Below are positions 32,571-42,083 of a stretch of 64,000 bases of DNA, one piece after another. The stretch lies in the NCBI RefSeq assembly GCF_000429025.1, contig NZ_KE386834.1, forward strand, positions 398,891 to 462,890. The letters run 5' to 3'. The DNA comes from Actinospineispora spinosispora DSM 44797 (GTDB taxonomy: Bacteria; Actinomycetota; Actinomycetes; Mycobacteriales; Pseudonocardiaceae). How positions within the stretch are numbered: the first letter of the stretch is position 1; the number at the start of each line of letters is the position of its first letter. The notes beneath the pieces are model-generated. The model was given only the letters and a program-made list of their open reading frames with translations, was not told the DNA's origin and did no database searches. Both the position numbers and the translations under genes were made by a program.

Positions 32571-33563
32571 TCAGTAACCGATGTAGCCGCCGTGCGAACC
32601 GGTGCGGCCACCGGCCTTCAGCGTGCTGATGCCGTAGTTGGCGATCATGTACCGCACACCGGCGGTGATGTTCGCAACCGGGTCGGTGATCGGCCGGTTG
32701 GCCAGCTCCGGCAGCACGTACGCACGGAACGTGCTGGGGATCGTCTGCATCAGACCCTGCGAAGGACGGCCGGCCATCGCGTTGCTGTCCGTGCGGTTGA
32801 TCGCGTGCGGGTTGCCCCGCGACTCCGACATGATGATCTTCTTCAGGCCCCTGGAGAGGGACTGGTCGAGGCCCAGCTTGTTCAGGGCCACGCTGATCCA
32901 GTCGTCCAGGTTGCCGCCACCCGCGAGGATGTTGGCCTCCTTGACGGCCGCCGCGTGCAGGGAGGCGGCTTCGAGGGCCAGCTTCTCGCCCTTGTGCAGC
33001 TGCTCGACGTCACGCTTGTCGACCGAGCTCTCCCGCTCGGTCGGGACCACGGCGGGGATCAGCGCCGTGGACGCGGGGGAGGAATCCATGAAGTCGGCTG
33101 CCGTGATGGTGGCGCCGTCGCTCACCGGCTTGATCGACAGCGACTGCGCCGCCGACGCGAGCTGCGTGTGCTGCGGAGCGCCGGCCTCGGCTGCGTCCGC
33201 GAAAGCGTTCATCGCGGCCGGCTGAGCGGCCATTAATCCACCGGTGACCACGGCACCCAGTGCGGCGGTCGCGCTGACCACCGGGTTGCCGCGCACGGTC
33301 GGCCTGGTCGCGGCGCGACGACGGCCTTCCTGGCGACCATCCGGAGATGGGATCCGGATCACGCTGGTCGGCTCGAATGCCGGCGCGGGCGCTGGCGTTG
33401 GAACTGACCGGGGCGGTACCGGGATCGAGACGGTCGGCGCGACGGGTGTCGCGTCGAATGACGGCACGGCGGTGTGTCTACCGTCGTGCGTGCGGCGCGC
33501 GTCCGGACTCGGCAGATACGCCGAAACCGTGCCGCGGCCGCCTGGGGAGCGGTGACGAGCCAC
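32571..33563 (-). CDS. Secreted lytic transglycosylase (SLT domain)
   Basis: The product is 330 residues. The N-terminus reads ARHRSPGGRG, shared with the beta-helix protein at 6530. A Pro-rich stretch follows, then a hydrophobic segment near 95-118. The last 110 residues are an SLT-type domain: IIMSESRGNPHAINR with the catalytic Glu, then SQGLMQTIPSTFRAYVLP and ITDPVANITAGVRYMI. The protein ends in SHGGYIGY. It should cleave peptidoglycan glycan strands. The GTG at 33563 was chosen for its Shine-Dalgarno (GGAAAGGTAG) and for the conserved RHRSPGG start; a longer frame to 33641 is possible. The 266-bp gap to 33829 shows no gene. Confidence 0.85.
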   Translation of the reverse strand: MARHRSPGGRGTVSAYLPSPDARRTHDGRHTAVPSFDATPVAPTVSIPVPPRSVPTPAPAPAFEPTSVIRIPSPDGRQEGRRRAATRPTVRGNPVVSATAALGAVVTGGLMAAQPAAMNAFADAAEAGAPQHTQLASAAQSLSIKPVSDGATITAADFMDSSPASTALIPAVVPTERESSVDKRDVEQLHKGEKLALEAASLHAAAVKEANILAGGGNLDDWISVALNKLGLDQSLSRGLKKIIMSESRGNPHAINRTDSNAMAGRPSQGLMQTIPSTFRAYVLPELANRPITDPVANITAGVRYMIANYGISTLKAGGRTGSHGGYIGY

Positions 33564-33829
33564 GAAAACTTCTACCTTTCCGCGACCGGCGATCTGACCT
33601 TGGGCGCCCGGTCGGGGTCCGGTGAGTCGGTGGGGAGCCAACTCATAGCCCTGGTCGAAATCGGATCGTGATGTACGGCGGAATCATACGAAAGAACTAG
33701 ATGCTGTGCCAAGCGGCCCGTAAGCGTGTCGTCGCAGGTTGTACAGGCTTTTTTCGCTGCTCTTAACCTGTTCGGCCCCTCTTCGTCGCGTTGAACGGCA
33801 ACGTTCCTGCGTTGAATGGTTGATCTAGG

Positions 33830-34450
33830 TCACAGTCGGGCCCTCGGGGCGTCCCACTGACGCCAGATCGCCAGCAGCCGCAGCCCGGCGACCAGGATCG
33901 CCGCGGCTATTGCGATCGGTGTGCTCGGCCAGCTCAACCGGTCCGCCAATGCGACCAGCATCGCGCCGAGCAGTGCCGGCACCGCATAGATCTCGCGGTG
34001 CAGCACCAGCGGTACCTCACGCAGCAGGATGTCCCGCAGGACACCACCCCCGATGCCGGTGATGGCGCCGACCAGCGCGGACGTCACGGCCGGTGCCCCG
34101 GTCGCCAGCGCGGTGGAGGTACCGGTGGTGACGAACAGGGCGAGCCCGAGCGCATCGGCGACCAGCACCAGCCGGCGCGCGTGCGCCCGGGACCGGGGCG
34201 CGCCACTGGGCCTGCGGAGCAGGAAGACCGCGAGCCCCACCAGCAACGGCACCAACAGGTAGGGCCAGCGGCGCAGGCTGCTCGGCGGGGTGATCCCGAG
34301 CAGCACGTCCCGGATGACACCGCCACCGATGGCGGTGATGACCGCGAGCACCATGACACCGAAGACGTCGAACCGGGCTCGGATCGCGGCGAGCGCGCCG
34401 GACACCGCGAACACCGCGATGCCGAGCAGGTCCAGTACGAGGAGCAGCAC
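33830..34450 (-). CDS. TRIC-type cation channel family protein (UPF0126)
   Basis: The product is 206 residues with seven hydrophobic segments arranged as two related halves. Each half carries the family motif: ITAIGGGVIRDVLLG and ITGIGGGVLRDILLR. Prokaryotic TRIC proteins form trimeric K+-permeable channels. The start is GTG. It is followed on the minus strand by the transglycosylase gene, but the 266-bp gap suggests separate transcription. Confidence 0.9.
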   Translation of the reverse strand: MLLLVLDLLGIAVFAVSGALAAIRARFDVFGVMVLAVITAIGGGVIRDVLLGITPPSSLRRWPYLLVPLLVGLAVFLLRRPSGAPRSRAHARRLVLVADALGLALFVTTGTSTALATGAPAVTSALVGAITGIGGGVLRDILLREVPLVLHREIYAVPALLGAMLVALADRLSWPSTPIAIAAAILVAGLRLLAIWRQWDAPRARL

Positions 34451-34459
34451 GGTCCTATC

Positions 34460-34837
34460 TCACCCTGTGAGCAGTGCGGCCATTCGTTCGCGTAGCTCCG
34501 TGGCCGCCGAGTAGGGACGAACCAGCACGGTCAGCTCGGTGAGCAGGTCGTCAGGGCCCTCGCCGGTGCGCACGATGTCGACGCCTTCCAGCTGTCGCCC
34601 GCCCACGTCGGCGCGGAACACCAGCACATGGCCGTCGGGTCCGCTGTACTCGGCGGTGTAGTGGAAGTTCTCGAACACCGTGCCGACCGCGCCCAGGATG
34701 GCGGCGAGTGCCTCGCGGCCCTGGTAGGGCTTGTGCACGACCGGGCTGTTGAACACGACGTCGGAGGTGAACAGGTCGACCGCGCTGGCCGGGTCACCCG
34801 ACTCGACGGCGGCCCTGAACCGTTCGGCGGTGCTCAT
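34460..34837 (-). CDS. SnoaL-like (NTF2-fold) protein
   Basis: The product is 125 residues. The pattern RFRAAVESGDPASAVDLFTSDVVFNSPVVHKPYQGREAL is typical of the NTF2-like SnoaL domain: a helical cap, then a beta-cone. Members are isomerases, cyclases or binding proteins; no catalytic residues can be assigned. It overlaps the upstream deazaflavin-type gene by ATGA, so the two are co-translated and may act on the same molecule. The TRIC gene follows after 9 bp. Confidence 0.8.
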   Translation of the reverse strand: MSTAERFRAAVESGDPASAVDLFTSDVVFNSPVVHKPYQGREALAAILGAVGTVFENFHYTAEYSGPDGHVLVFRADVGGRQLEGVDIVRTGEGPDDLLTELTVLVRPYSAATELRERMAALLTG

Positions 34838-35280
34838 GAGCGCTCCAGGACGATCAGCGGGATCTCCCGATCGGTGTGCTTCTGGTAGTCACCGAAGCCG
34901 GAGTAGGTCTCGAGCACCTTGGGCCACAGCCTGGCCCGTTCGGTCGGATCCGCGACCTTCGCGCGGACCTTCCGGCGCTCGCCGCCGACCTGGATCGTGG
35001 TGTCCGGGTTGGCGCGCAGGTTGTGGTACCAGCCCGGGTGCTGCGGGTAGCCGCCCTTGGACGCGACGATCACGATGTCGTCGCCGTCGGTGAGGTACAC
35101 CAGCGGTGTCGTCCGGCGGGTGCCGCTGCGCGCGCCGACGTGGTCGAGCAGCAGCATGGGCGGGCTGAACGGGATTCGGTGGCCGAGCAGACCGTTGGTC
35201 GCCCGGTAGACGGCGGTGTGCGTCGACGCGAAACGCCGAAGGATCGGCCAGTTCCGCTCGGCGATGTCGAGGTAGTCCAC
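34834..35280 (-). CDS. Deazaflavin (F420)-dependent nitroreductase family protein
   Basis: The product is 148 residues. The region from LLLDHVGARSGTRRTTPLVYLTDGDDIVIVASKGGYPQHPGWYHNL in broken form, followed by NPDTTIQVGG, is the signature of the Ddn family of split-barrel proteins that bind F420 (Mycobacterium Ddn activates pretomanid and reduces quinones). It probably reduces a quinone or similar at the membrane. GTG start. The stop overlaps the SnoaL-like gene start. Confidence 0.92.
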   Translation of the reverse strand: MDYLDIAERNWPILRRFASTHTAVYRATNGLLGHRIPFSPPMLLLDHVGARSGTRRTTPLVYLTDGDDIVIVASKGGYPQHPGWYHNLRANPDTTIQVGGERRKVRAKVADPTERARLWPKVLETYSGFGDYQKHTDREIPLIVLERS

Positions 35281-35372
35281 CTACTGGACAGTAACCCATC
35301 GACGGGCCATTTCTGTGAATCGCTGGCAGACTTCGTCGCACACGCCCCGTCCGTGTTAAGGAGACTTGATCA

Positions 35373-36200
35373 ATGTTGCTCGATGTCGGCACCGGTGCCC
35401 GTCTCGACGTGGTGGAGAGCGGTGATCGCGCCAACCCGTCGCTGCTGCTGATCTGCGGCACCACCCAGCAGTACGCGCTGTGGGGTGCGCTGTCGGTCGG
35501 TCTCGCCGAGCACTACCACGTGATCAGCTTCAACCACCGCGGAATCGGTGAGTCGCTGCGCGGTGACGGACCGCTCAGCATGGCGAGCATGGCCCGCGAC
35601 GCCGCCGCGGTGCTCGACGCCGTGGGTGTGTCGAGTGCGCACGTGCTGGGCTGGTCGCTGGGCACCGCGGTCGCGCAGGAGCTGGTGCTCGCCGAGCCGG
35701 ACAAGGTGGACTCGCTGGTCCTGTGGGGCACCTGGCCCGAGCTCGACGGATTCCAGGCGTGCGGGCTCGCTGCGCTGCGCTACCCGTGGACGCAGGGCAA
35801 CCTGCAGGTCGCGCTGGCCTCGCTCGGTCTCGCGTTCTCGCCGGAGCTGCTCAACTCCCCGGACTTCGGCCTGATGATGCAGCAGATGCTGCCGCTGTTC
35901 CCGCAGACCGAGGAGCAGATGAAGGTCGTCGTCGAGCAGTGGGACGCCGATATGCAGCACAACACCACCGACCGGCTGCCCGGCATCGACAAGCCCACCC
36001 TCGTCATCGGCGGCGAGCAGGACCTGCTGACCCCGCCGTGGCAGTGCCGCAAGGTGGCCGAGCTGATCCCCGGCGCCAAGCTCAAGATCTTCGAAGGGCC
36101 CGGCTCCAGCCACGCCCTCGGACTGGAGCGCACCGAGGAGTTCCTCGCCGAGGTGCTGCCGTTCCTCGCCGAGCAGCACGCCCCAGCCGCGGCCAGGTGA
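35373..36200 (+). CDS. Alpha/beta hydrolase
   Basis: The product is 275 residues. The nucleophile elbow is GWSLG with Ser95, the acid is Asp217 in GGEQDLLTPP, and the base is His247 in GSSHALG, so the triad is complete. The oxyanion region near GTTQQY is unusual compared with HGxP. It resembles esterases or hydrolases of meta-cleavage products. AAGGAG precedes the ATG. The next gene, an acyl-CoA synthetase, follows after 7 bp, so the pair may release and activate an acyl group. Confidence 0.88.
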   Translation: MLLDVGTGARLDVVESGDRANPSLLLICGTTQQYALWGALSVGLAEHYHVISFNHRGIGESLRGDGPLSMASMARDAAAVLDAVGVSSAHVLGWSLGTAVAQELVLAEPDKVDSLVLWGTWPELDGFQACGLAALRYPWTQGNLQVALASLGLAFSPELLNSPDFGLMMQQMLPLFPQTEEQMKVVVEQWDADMQHNTTDRLPGIDKPTLVIGGEQDLLTPPWQCRKVAELIPGAKLKIFEGPGSSHALGLERTEEFLAEVLPFLAEQHAPAAAR

Positions 36201-36207
36201 GTCGACG

Positions 36208-37848
36208 GTGACCGAGCACCCGCCCGGCCGAGGCGCCGACTCCGTCTTCACGACACAGCTGACCCCGTTGTCCTACCTGCGGCGCAGCGCCGAGGTGTAC
36301 CCGGACAAGACCGCGATCGTCTACGGGGAACGGCGGGTGACCTACGCCGAGTTCGCGCGGCAGGTCACCCAGGTCGCGAACGCGCTGCGGGCGTCGGGGA
36401 TCGGGCCGGGTGACCGGGTCGCCTACCTGATGCCCAACCTGCCGGCGATGTTGCTGGCGCACTTCGCCGTGCCGCTGGCCGGCGGGGTGCTGGTCGCGCT
36501 CAACACCCGGCTCGCGGCCGAGGAGATCCGCTACATCCTCGACCACAGTGGATCGAAGCTGCTGGTGGTGGACTCGGTGCTCGCCGAGCCACTCGCCACG
36601 GTCGCCGCCGAGTTCCAGACGGTCGCCGAGATCGTCACCCTGACCGACGCGGCGGCGCCCGGGTCCGGCACCGGGCCGGCAGGCCCCACCTACGCCGAGT
36701 TCGTGGAACGCGGCGCGGACGGTCCGGACCTGCCCTGGGAGGTCGAGGACGAGACCGCCACGATCTCGATCAACTACACCTCGGGGACCACCGGGCGGCC
36801 CAAGGGCGTCATGTACACCCACCGGGGCGCGCACCTGAACTCGTTGTCCGAGATCGTGCACTCCGCGCACAGTCCCGACTCGGTGTACCTGTGGACGCTG
36901 CCGATGTTCCACTGCAACGGCTGGTGCACGCCGTGGGCGCTCACCGCGATCGGTGGCACCCACGTGTGCCTGCGCGAGGTGCGCGGCGACGCGATCTGGG
37001 GGCTCATCTCCGAACACGGCGTGACCCACCTCAACGGCGCGCCGACGGTCGTCAACACGATCATGAACGCGCCGGAGGCGGTCACCCTCGACTACCAGCT
37101 GGTGATCACCACCGCCGGCGCCCCACCCAGCCCGACCACCATCTTGCAGATGGAGCGGATGGGTTTCCGGATCGTGCACGTCTACGGTCTCACCGAGACC
37201 TACGGCCCGTACTCGGTGAACCAGTTCCAGCGCGCCTGGCTGGAGCTGGACGCCGAACAGCGCGCGGCGCTGCAGGCCCGCCAGGGTGTCGGCATGGTGA
37301 CGGCCGACCGGCTGCGGGTCGTCGACGACGAGATGCGCGACGTGCCGGCCGACGCGACGACGATGGGCGAGATCGTCATGCGCGGCAACAACGTGATGGC
37401 CGGCTACTTCGCCGATCCCGATGGCACCGAGAAGGCGTTCGCGGGTGGCTGGTTCCATTCCGGCGACCTCGGGGTCATGCATCCCGACGGGTACGTCGAG
37501 CTGCGTGACCGGGCGAAGGACGTGGTCATCTCCGGTGGGGAGAACATCTCCACGGTCGAGGTCGAACAGGCCGTCGTGTCGCATCCGGCGGTACTGGAGG
37601 CCGCGGTGATCGGCGTACCGGATGAGCGCTGGGGTGAGCGGCCGAAGGCCTTCGTGGTGCTGAGGACCGGTGCGAGCGCCACGGAGGACGAGGTGCTCGA
37701 GCACGTGCGGTCGAAGATCGCCCGGTACAAGACGCCCAGGGCGGTCGAGTTCGTCGAGGAGCTGCCGAAGACCTCCACCGGCAAGGTGCAGAAGTTCGAG
37801 CTCCGAGAAAAGGAGTGGGCCGGCGAGCAAACCCGCATTCGCGGTTGA
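36208..37848 (+). CDS. Long/medium-chain acyl-CoA synthetase (FadD-like)
   Basis: The product is 546 residues, an adenylate-forming enzyme. The P-loop is YTSGTTGRPKGVMYTHRG near residue 190, then YGLTETYGP (A5), YFHSGDLGVMHPDGYVELRDRAKDVVISGGENIS-like A7/A8 regions near 415-450, and the catalytic lysine in PKTSTGKVQK (A10). It should convert a carboxylic acid, ATP and CoA to acyl-CoA. The GTG start lies 7 bp after the hydrolase stop. Confidence 0.93.
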   Translation: MTEHPPGRGADSVFTTQLTPLSYLRRSAEVYPDKTAIVYGERRVTYAEFARQVTQVANALRASGIGPGDRVAYLMPNLPAMLLAHFAVPLAGGVLVALNTRLAAEEIRYILDHSGSKLLVVDSVLAEPLATVAAEFQTVAEIVTLTDAAAPGSGTGPAGPTYAEFVERGADGPDLPWEVEDETATISINYTSGTTGRPKGVMYTHRGAHLNSLSEIVHSAHSPDSVYLWTLPMFHCNGWCTPWALTAIGGTHVCLREVRGDAIWGLISEHGVTHLNGAPTVVNTIMNAPEAVTLDYQLVITTAGAPPSPTTILQMERMGFRIVHVYGLTETYGPYSVNQFQRAWLELDAEQRAALQARQGVGMVTADRLRVVDDEMRDVPADATTMGEIVMRGNNVMAGYFADPDGTEKAFAGGWFHSGDLGVMHPDGYVELRDRAKDVVISGGENISTVEVEQAVVSHPAVLEAAVIGVPDERWGERPKAFVVLRTGASATEDEVLEHVRSKIARYKTPRAVEFVEELPKTSTGKVQKFELREKEWAGEQTRIRG

Positions 37849-37885
37849 TGCCCGCCGGCCCCAAGCCGAAGGTCGTGCCGGTGGA

Positions 37886-38311
37886 TCAGCCGGCGCAGCT
37901 GTTGGTGATCTTCTCGATCTCGGCTTCGACGTCGATCACGGTGGACTCGGCGCCCGCCGCGACGATCTCGTAGGTGGCGTCGAGGAACCGCTCGATGAGG
38001 TCGCGGTCGAACTCCAGCGATGCGAAGCCCTCGTCGTCGCCGATCTTGACTTCGAGGACGTCGAACTCGTCGTCGGTGAACGGCGTCAGACGCACGTCAC
38101 CGATGCCGGCGGGGGCGGTTAACCCTTCGTCGACCAGGTCCCGTGAGATCAGCCAGTCGATCCAGCGGCCGCTCGGGCGGGCGATGGACATCATCACGGC
38201 GAACGGGTCGTCCGCGCGGTAGGTCCACCGGGTCAGCAGCGGCGTCTCCTGCCCGTGCAGCACGGCGAACATGTCTTGCTGGACGCTGTCGGTCTTGGTG
38301 TTCTCGGTCAT
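37886..38311 (-). CDS. SsgA-like sporulation/cell division protein (SALP)
   Basis: The product is 141 residues. The region RWTYRADDPFAVMMSIARPSGRWIDWLISRDLVDEG followed by GIGDVRLTPF is the SsgA/SsgB family core. In streptomycetes these proteins localise FtsZ and control sporulation septation, so its presence supports a morphologically complex actinobacterium. AGGAGGGCCGGAGG immediately before the ATG is a strong ribosome site. It is convergent with the acyl-CoA synthetase with 37 bp between ends. Confidence 0.93.
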   Translation of the reverse strand: MTENTKTDSVQQDMFAVLHGQETPLLTRWTYRADDPFAVMMSIARPSGRWIDWLISRDLVDEGLTAPAGIGDVRLTPFTDDEFDVLEVKIGDDEGFASLEFDRDLIERFLDATYEIVAAGAESTVIDVEAEIEKITNSCAG

Positions 38312-38570
38312 CCTCCGGCCCTCCTGATGCTCGCTGCCAGCTTGGCGCCGGCTTCATAGATGTCATCGCCGCGGCAGGCCGAAGTGCTCCACTATTTTCA
38401 CTGATTCACCTGAATCGGGCAGTGCTGTAACGGCGTTCGGCTTAACAGCGACACCGCGCAACTATCGGCCAGATGGCGGTATAGCGGCTGTTCGTCACGT
38501 GTTGTCGCTGGTCTTCCACGGTCAGTGACTGAGCAAGTAACTCTGGGCTCGGCTCATTACGCTCCTGGGT

Positions 38571-39356
38571 ATGAGCTCCCCGGACTTCTGCGCCGCGTTA
38601 CTCGACCAAGCCGGCCGGTTCGCCGCCTCGGCCAGGGGCGTTGACCCGGCGAGCCGGGTACCCAGCTGTCCGGACTGGGACGTCGCGGAGCTGGTCGTGC
38701 ACGTGGGTCGCGCCTACCGCTGGGCGGGTGACCTGGTGGGCCGGACCGTCACCGACCCCACCCAGATGGCGGACACCGCCGCCTTCACCCCGCCGGACGG
38801 GCTCGACGCGCGGCTCGACTGGCTCCTGGAGGCCGCCGATCAGCTGGTCGCGGCGGTTCGGCGCGTCGGTTCCGACACGCCGGTCTGGAACTTCACCGGA
38901 CGCGAGTCGCCGGTCGCCGCGTTCTGGCCACGCCGGATGACGCACGACACGGTCGTGCACCGGGTGGACCTGGCGCTGGCGGTGAACGGCTCCTTCGACG
39001 TGGACCCGGAGCTGGCCGCCGACACGATCAGCGAGTTCCTCGACCTGGTCACCGCGCCCGGTGCCGCCGCCGCCCGGCCCGATCTCGCGGCGGAGATGCG
39101 CGGCACCGGTCAGATCATCCACCTGCACGCCACCGACTCACCGAGCCTCGGCGAGGCGGGCGAATGGGTCATCACCCGGGGCCCGGAGGCCGTCACCTGG
39201 GGACACGGACACACGAAGGGCGACGTCGCGGCGCGGGCGAAGGTCACCGACCTGATGCGCATGCTGTTCAACCGCACGAACCCCGGCGACCCGACGATCG
39301 AGGTGTTCGGCGACGCCGAGCTGCTCGGTCACTGGTGCCGCAACGTCACGTTCTAG
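38571..39356 (+). CDS. Mycothiol-dependent maleylpyruvate isomerase family enzyme
   Basis: The product is 261 residues. The N-terminal DinB-like helical bundle has the metal-binding pattern (CPDWDVAELVVHVGRAYRW, then RMTHDTVVHRVDLALA), followed by a C-terminal SCP-2-like domain (ATDSPSLGEAGEWVI ... NRTNPGDP). Members use mycothiol, the actinobacterial thiol, as a cofactor. Specific reaction unknown. The 259-bp gap upstream (38312-38570) contains no gene; its AT-rich part near 38395-38470 and a CATTACGCT box before the ATG may hold promoters. It overlaps the convergent PhoD gene by four bases (CTAG). Confidence 0.9.
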   Translation: MSSPDFCAALLDQAGRFAASARGVDPASRVPSCPDWDVAELVVHVGRAYRWAGDLVGRTVTDPTQMADTAAFTPPDGLDARLDWLLEAADQLVAAVRRVGSDTPVWNFTGRESPVAAFWPRRMTHDTVVHRVDLALAVNGSFDVDPELAADTISEFLDLVTAPGAAAARPDLAAEMRGTGQIIHLHATDSPSLGEAGEWVITRGPEAVTWGHGHTKGDVAARAKVTDLMRMLFNRTNPGDPTIEVFGDAELLGHWCRNVTF

Positions 39357-40978
39357 CCGTTCAGCGAGACCCGGCCGGCTTCGGCCAGCGTCACGGAGTC
39401 GGTGGGCTGCTCGAACAGCACCTCGGCCGTGCGGCCGTCGATCACCAGCGTGGCGATCGTGTTGCCGAACATCGGGCCGCACACGTTGCGCCAGCGCACC
39501 GCCAGCGGCGCGGAACCGCGCGCCCGGGCCCACGCCCTGGTCAGCCAGCCAAGCCGGCGTGACCAGCCGAGCCGGAACACCTGCCGCAGGAACGCCGGGA
39601 CCTCGTTGTGGACCGGTGAGCAGACCAGCTGGTGCACGGTGGCCGAGGAGCTGTCGCCCTGGGTGAGGGTCGCGCGGGCGGCATAGCTGTGGTGGACGTC
39701 GCCGGACAGGACACTGATCGTCGCCGGCCCGGCACCCGCCAGCCTGCGCAGCAGCTCGGTGAGGCGGTCGAACGACTCCCGGAACGCCGCCCAGTGCTCC
39801 AGATCGGCGCCCTGCCGGATCTTCTCGCCGAGCCGGCCGCGCCAGCCGGGCTTCTCGGCGGCGAGCTCGTTGACGCTCTGCACGTCGGAGATCACGTAGG
39901 GCAGCAGCCAGGGCAGCGACGAGCCGAACACCAGGTGGTCGAGCCCGTCGACGCCGTCCCGGGCCTGTTCACTGACCCATTTGAACTCGCGGTCACCGAC
40001 CATCATCCGCTGACCGGACTCCAGCATCCTGCCGTTGCGCGAGTCGACCATCAGCAGCCGGCTGCGGCCGAGGTCCCAGCGGAAGCTGAACCGGACACCC
40101 TTCGCGGCGCTCTGTTCGCGGTCCGCCAGATCGGCCATCTCGACCAGCAGCGGCCAGCAGTCCCCGGTCTCGGCGAGAACCTCGCGGTAGTGCTCGTCGG
40201 CGTCCAGCTCGGCCGGGCTGAGGTTGCCCAGGTGCTGGTACACCCAGTACGAGGCGAGCCCGGACCGGAGGCGCTCCGGCCACCACGACTCGCCCGTCAT
40301 CTGGGCGCGCCACGCGGCCGAGGTGTTCCAGTCGTCCCGCACATCGTGGTCATCGAAGATCATCGCGGTGGGCACGGTCGACATGATCCAGCGGATCTCC
40401 GGGTCCGACCAGGACGCGCGGTACAGCCGTTCGTACTCGGTGAAGCTGACCACCTCGTCCGGCGGCCTGGAGCCGTGCTTGGCGCTGCGCCGACCGGCCA
40501 GCCGCCTGCGGGCGTCCGGGGTCAGCTCGTCGGCATACACCTGGTCGCCGAGCAGGATGAGCGCGTCCGGCCAGTCGTGCACCGGCCGGGTCGCCATCCG
40601 GGCGGCGTAGCAGTCCAGCGCGTCCAGCCCGAGCGCCGCGTCCAGCTTCCGGTCGCCGGTCTTGGGATAGCGGCAGGAGCCGAACACCGCGCGCAGCCGG
40701 TGCGCGCTCCCCGGGCCCCGGGTGCGGATCACGCTGGGCGGGAACGCGTGGACCGGCGGCGGCCAGACCTGCTCGCCGTCCAGCGCGACCTGGTACTCGG
40801 TGGTGCTGTCCGGCTGCAGACCGGTGACCCTGACCAGGGCGAAATGATGCCCCCGGACCTCGAAGGTCCGCGCCTCACAGCCCAGTACGGACACCGCGGC
40901 GGCCCGTTCGGTCTGAACCCAGACCAGCGCCGTGGTGTCGTCGACGTGCCGCAGCACCGGGCCGAGCAGCAGAGTCAC
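39353..40978 (-). CDS. Alkaline phosphatase D family protein (PhoD-like)
   Basis: The product is 541 residues. An N-terminal fibronectin-like beta domain (LGPVLRHVDDTTALVWVQTE) precedes the metallophosphatase domain. Its metal-binding motifs are GDQVYADE, MIFDDHDVRDDWN and SGDVHHSY. PhoD proteins are Ca/Fe phosphodiesterases, but no Tat signal is visible here, so this member is probably intracellular. The GTG at 40978 was chosen because longer forms would overlap the aldo/keto reductase gene; it has no good Shine-Dalgarno and the two genes are separated by only 25 bp. Confidence 0.88.
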   Translation of the reverse strand: MTLLLGPVLRHVDDTTALVWVQTERAAAVSVLGCEARTFEVRGHHFALVRVTGLQPDSTTEYQVALDGEQVWPPPVHAFPPSVIRTRGPGSAHRLRAVFGSCRYPKTGDRKLDAALGLDALDCYAARMATRPVHDWPDALILLGDQVYADELTPDARRRLAGRRSAKHGSRPPDEVVSFTEYERLYRASWSDPEIRWIMSTVPTAMIFDDHDVRDDWNTSAAWRAQMTGESWWPERLRSGLASYWVYQHLGNLSPAELDADEHYREVLAETGDCWPLLVEMADLADREQSAAKGVRFSFRWDLGRSRLLMVDSRNGRMLESGQRMMVGDREFKWVSEQARDGVDGLDHLVFGSSLPWLLPYVISDVQSVNELAAEKPGWRGRLGEKIRQGADLEHWAAFRESFDRLTELLRRLAGAGPATISVLSGDVHHSYAARATLTQGDSSSATVHQLVCSPVHNEVPAFLRQVFRLGWSRRLGWLTRAWARARGSAPLAVRWRNVCGPMFGNTIATLVIDGRTAEVLFEQPTDSVTLAEAGRVSLNG

Positions 40979-41003
40979 CGGGGCAGCCTGCCCCGCGCCG
41001 GGC

Positions 41004-41945
41004 TCAACCGGCAATAGCTGAGGCCGAGGTGAGCTGCGCAATCTCGTCGGTGGACAGCGTCAGATCGGCCATCGGCAGTAGTCCGCTGAGCTGTTCGCGG
41101 GTACGTGCGCTGGCGATCGGGGTGGAGACGGTCGGATGCGCGCTGAGCCAGGCCAGCGCGACCGCGGCTTGGCTGACGCCGTGATTCCCGGCGACCTCGT
41201 CGAGCGCGGTGAGCACCTTCCGGCCTCGGTCGTCGAGGTACTCGAGCGCTCCCTCGGCGCGGACGCTCTCGACCTTCGTGTCGGCGCTGTACTTGCCGGT
41301 GAGGAAGCCCTTGGCCAGTGCGAAGTAGGGCAGGCAGGAGAGCCCGCGTTCGGCGAGCAGCGGCGCCAGATCCTGCTCGTAGTCGCGTTCCATCAGGTTG
41401 TAGTGCGGTTGCACCGCCTTAAAGCCGGCGAGACCGTTCGCCTCGGCGAAGTCGAGCGCCTCGGTCAGCCGTGCGGCGCTGTAGTTCGACGCCGCGACGT
41501 GCCTGACCTTGCCCGCCTTCACCAGTTCGTCGAAGGCCGTGACCGTTTCCTCAACCGGGGTGTCGGGGTCGTCCCGGTGTGCGTAGTAGAGGTCGATGTG
41601 GTCGGTCCGCAGTCTCCTCAGGGAGCCCTCGACCGCGGTGGCGATGTTCTTCTTGCTCAGGCCGGGCTGTTCTGGCCAGGATCCGACCTTGGTCGCCAGG
41701 ACGATGTCGTCGCGGTTGCCTCTGGCCGTCATCCAGTCGCCGAGGATCCGTTCGGAGTCGCCGCCCTTGTTGCCCGGAACCCGCCACATGTAGGAGTCGG
41801 CTGTGTCGATGAAGTTGCCGCCCGCCGCGGTGTAGTCGTCCAGGACCTCGAAGGATTCGTCTTCGTTCGCGCTCCAGCCGAAGACGTTGCCTCCTAGACA
41901 GAGGGGGTGGACTTCGAGATCCGTGCCTGGGAGTTCGATCCGCAT
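41004..41945 (-). CDS. Aldo/keto reductase
   Basis: The product is 313 residues. The catalytic tetrad is complete: Asp47 and Tyr52 in FIDTADSY, Lys86 in LATKVGSW, His123 in YYAHRDD. The NADPH-binding SARTREQL region is present near 280. It should reduce aldehydes or ketones, or oxidise alcohols; the subfamily is YhdN/AKR-like. It is followed by the PhoD gene, with which it probably forms an operon. Confidence 0.92.
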   Translation of the reverse strand: MRIELPGTDLEVHPLCLGGNVFGWSANEDESFEVLDDYTAAGGNFIDTADSYMWRVPGNKGGDSERILGDWMTARGNRDDIVLATKVGSWPEQPGLSKKNIATAVEGSLRRLRTDHIDLYYAHRDDPDTPVEETVTAFDELVKAGKVRHVAASNYSAARLTEALDFAEANGLAGFKAVQPHYNLMERDYEQDLAPLLAERGLSCLPYFALAKGFLTGKYSADTKVESVRAEGALEYLDDRGRKVLTALDEVAGNHGVSQAAVALAWLSAHPTVSTPIASARTREQLSGLLPMADLTLSTDEIAQLTSASAIAG

Positions 41946-41989
41946 GGCTTTTACGGTAGTTGTGGGGTGTCTTCCTTGCTGGGTTCTGT

Positions 41990-42083
41990 CTTGGGGTTTC
42001 CTCGATGGCTCATGGTGTGTCTTGGCGACTTCCCCGCTGGCTCATGGTGTGTCTCTTGGGGCTTCCCCGCTGGCTCGAATTGT
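41990..42083. repeat. Three imperfect tandem repeats of 29-34 bp
   Basis: The units begin CTTGG and contain TTCCCCGCTGGCTCATGGTGTGT or close variants: 41990-42020, 42021-42054 and 42055-42083. They are in the 410-bp gap (41946-42355) upstream of the DUF222-HNH gene. Open frames through this stretch exist but have no coding signals. Confidence 0.7.
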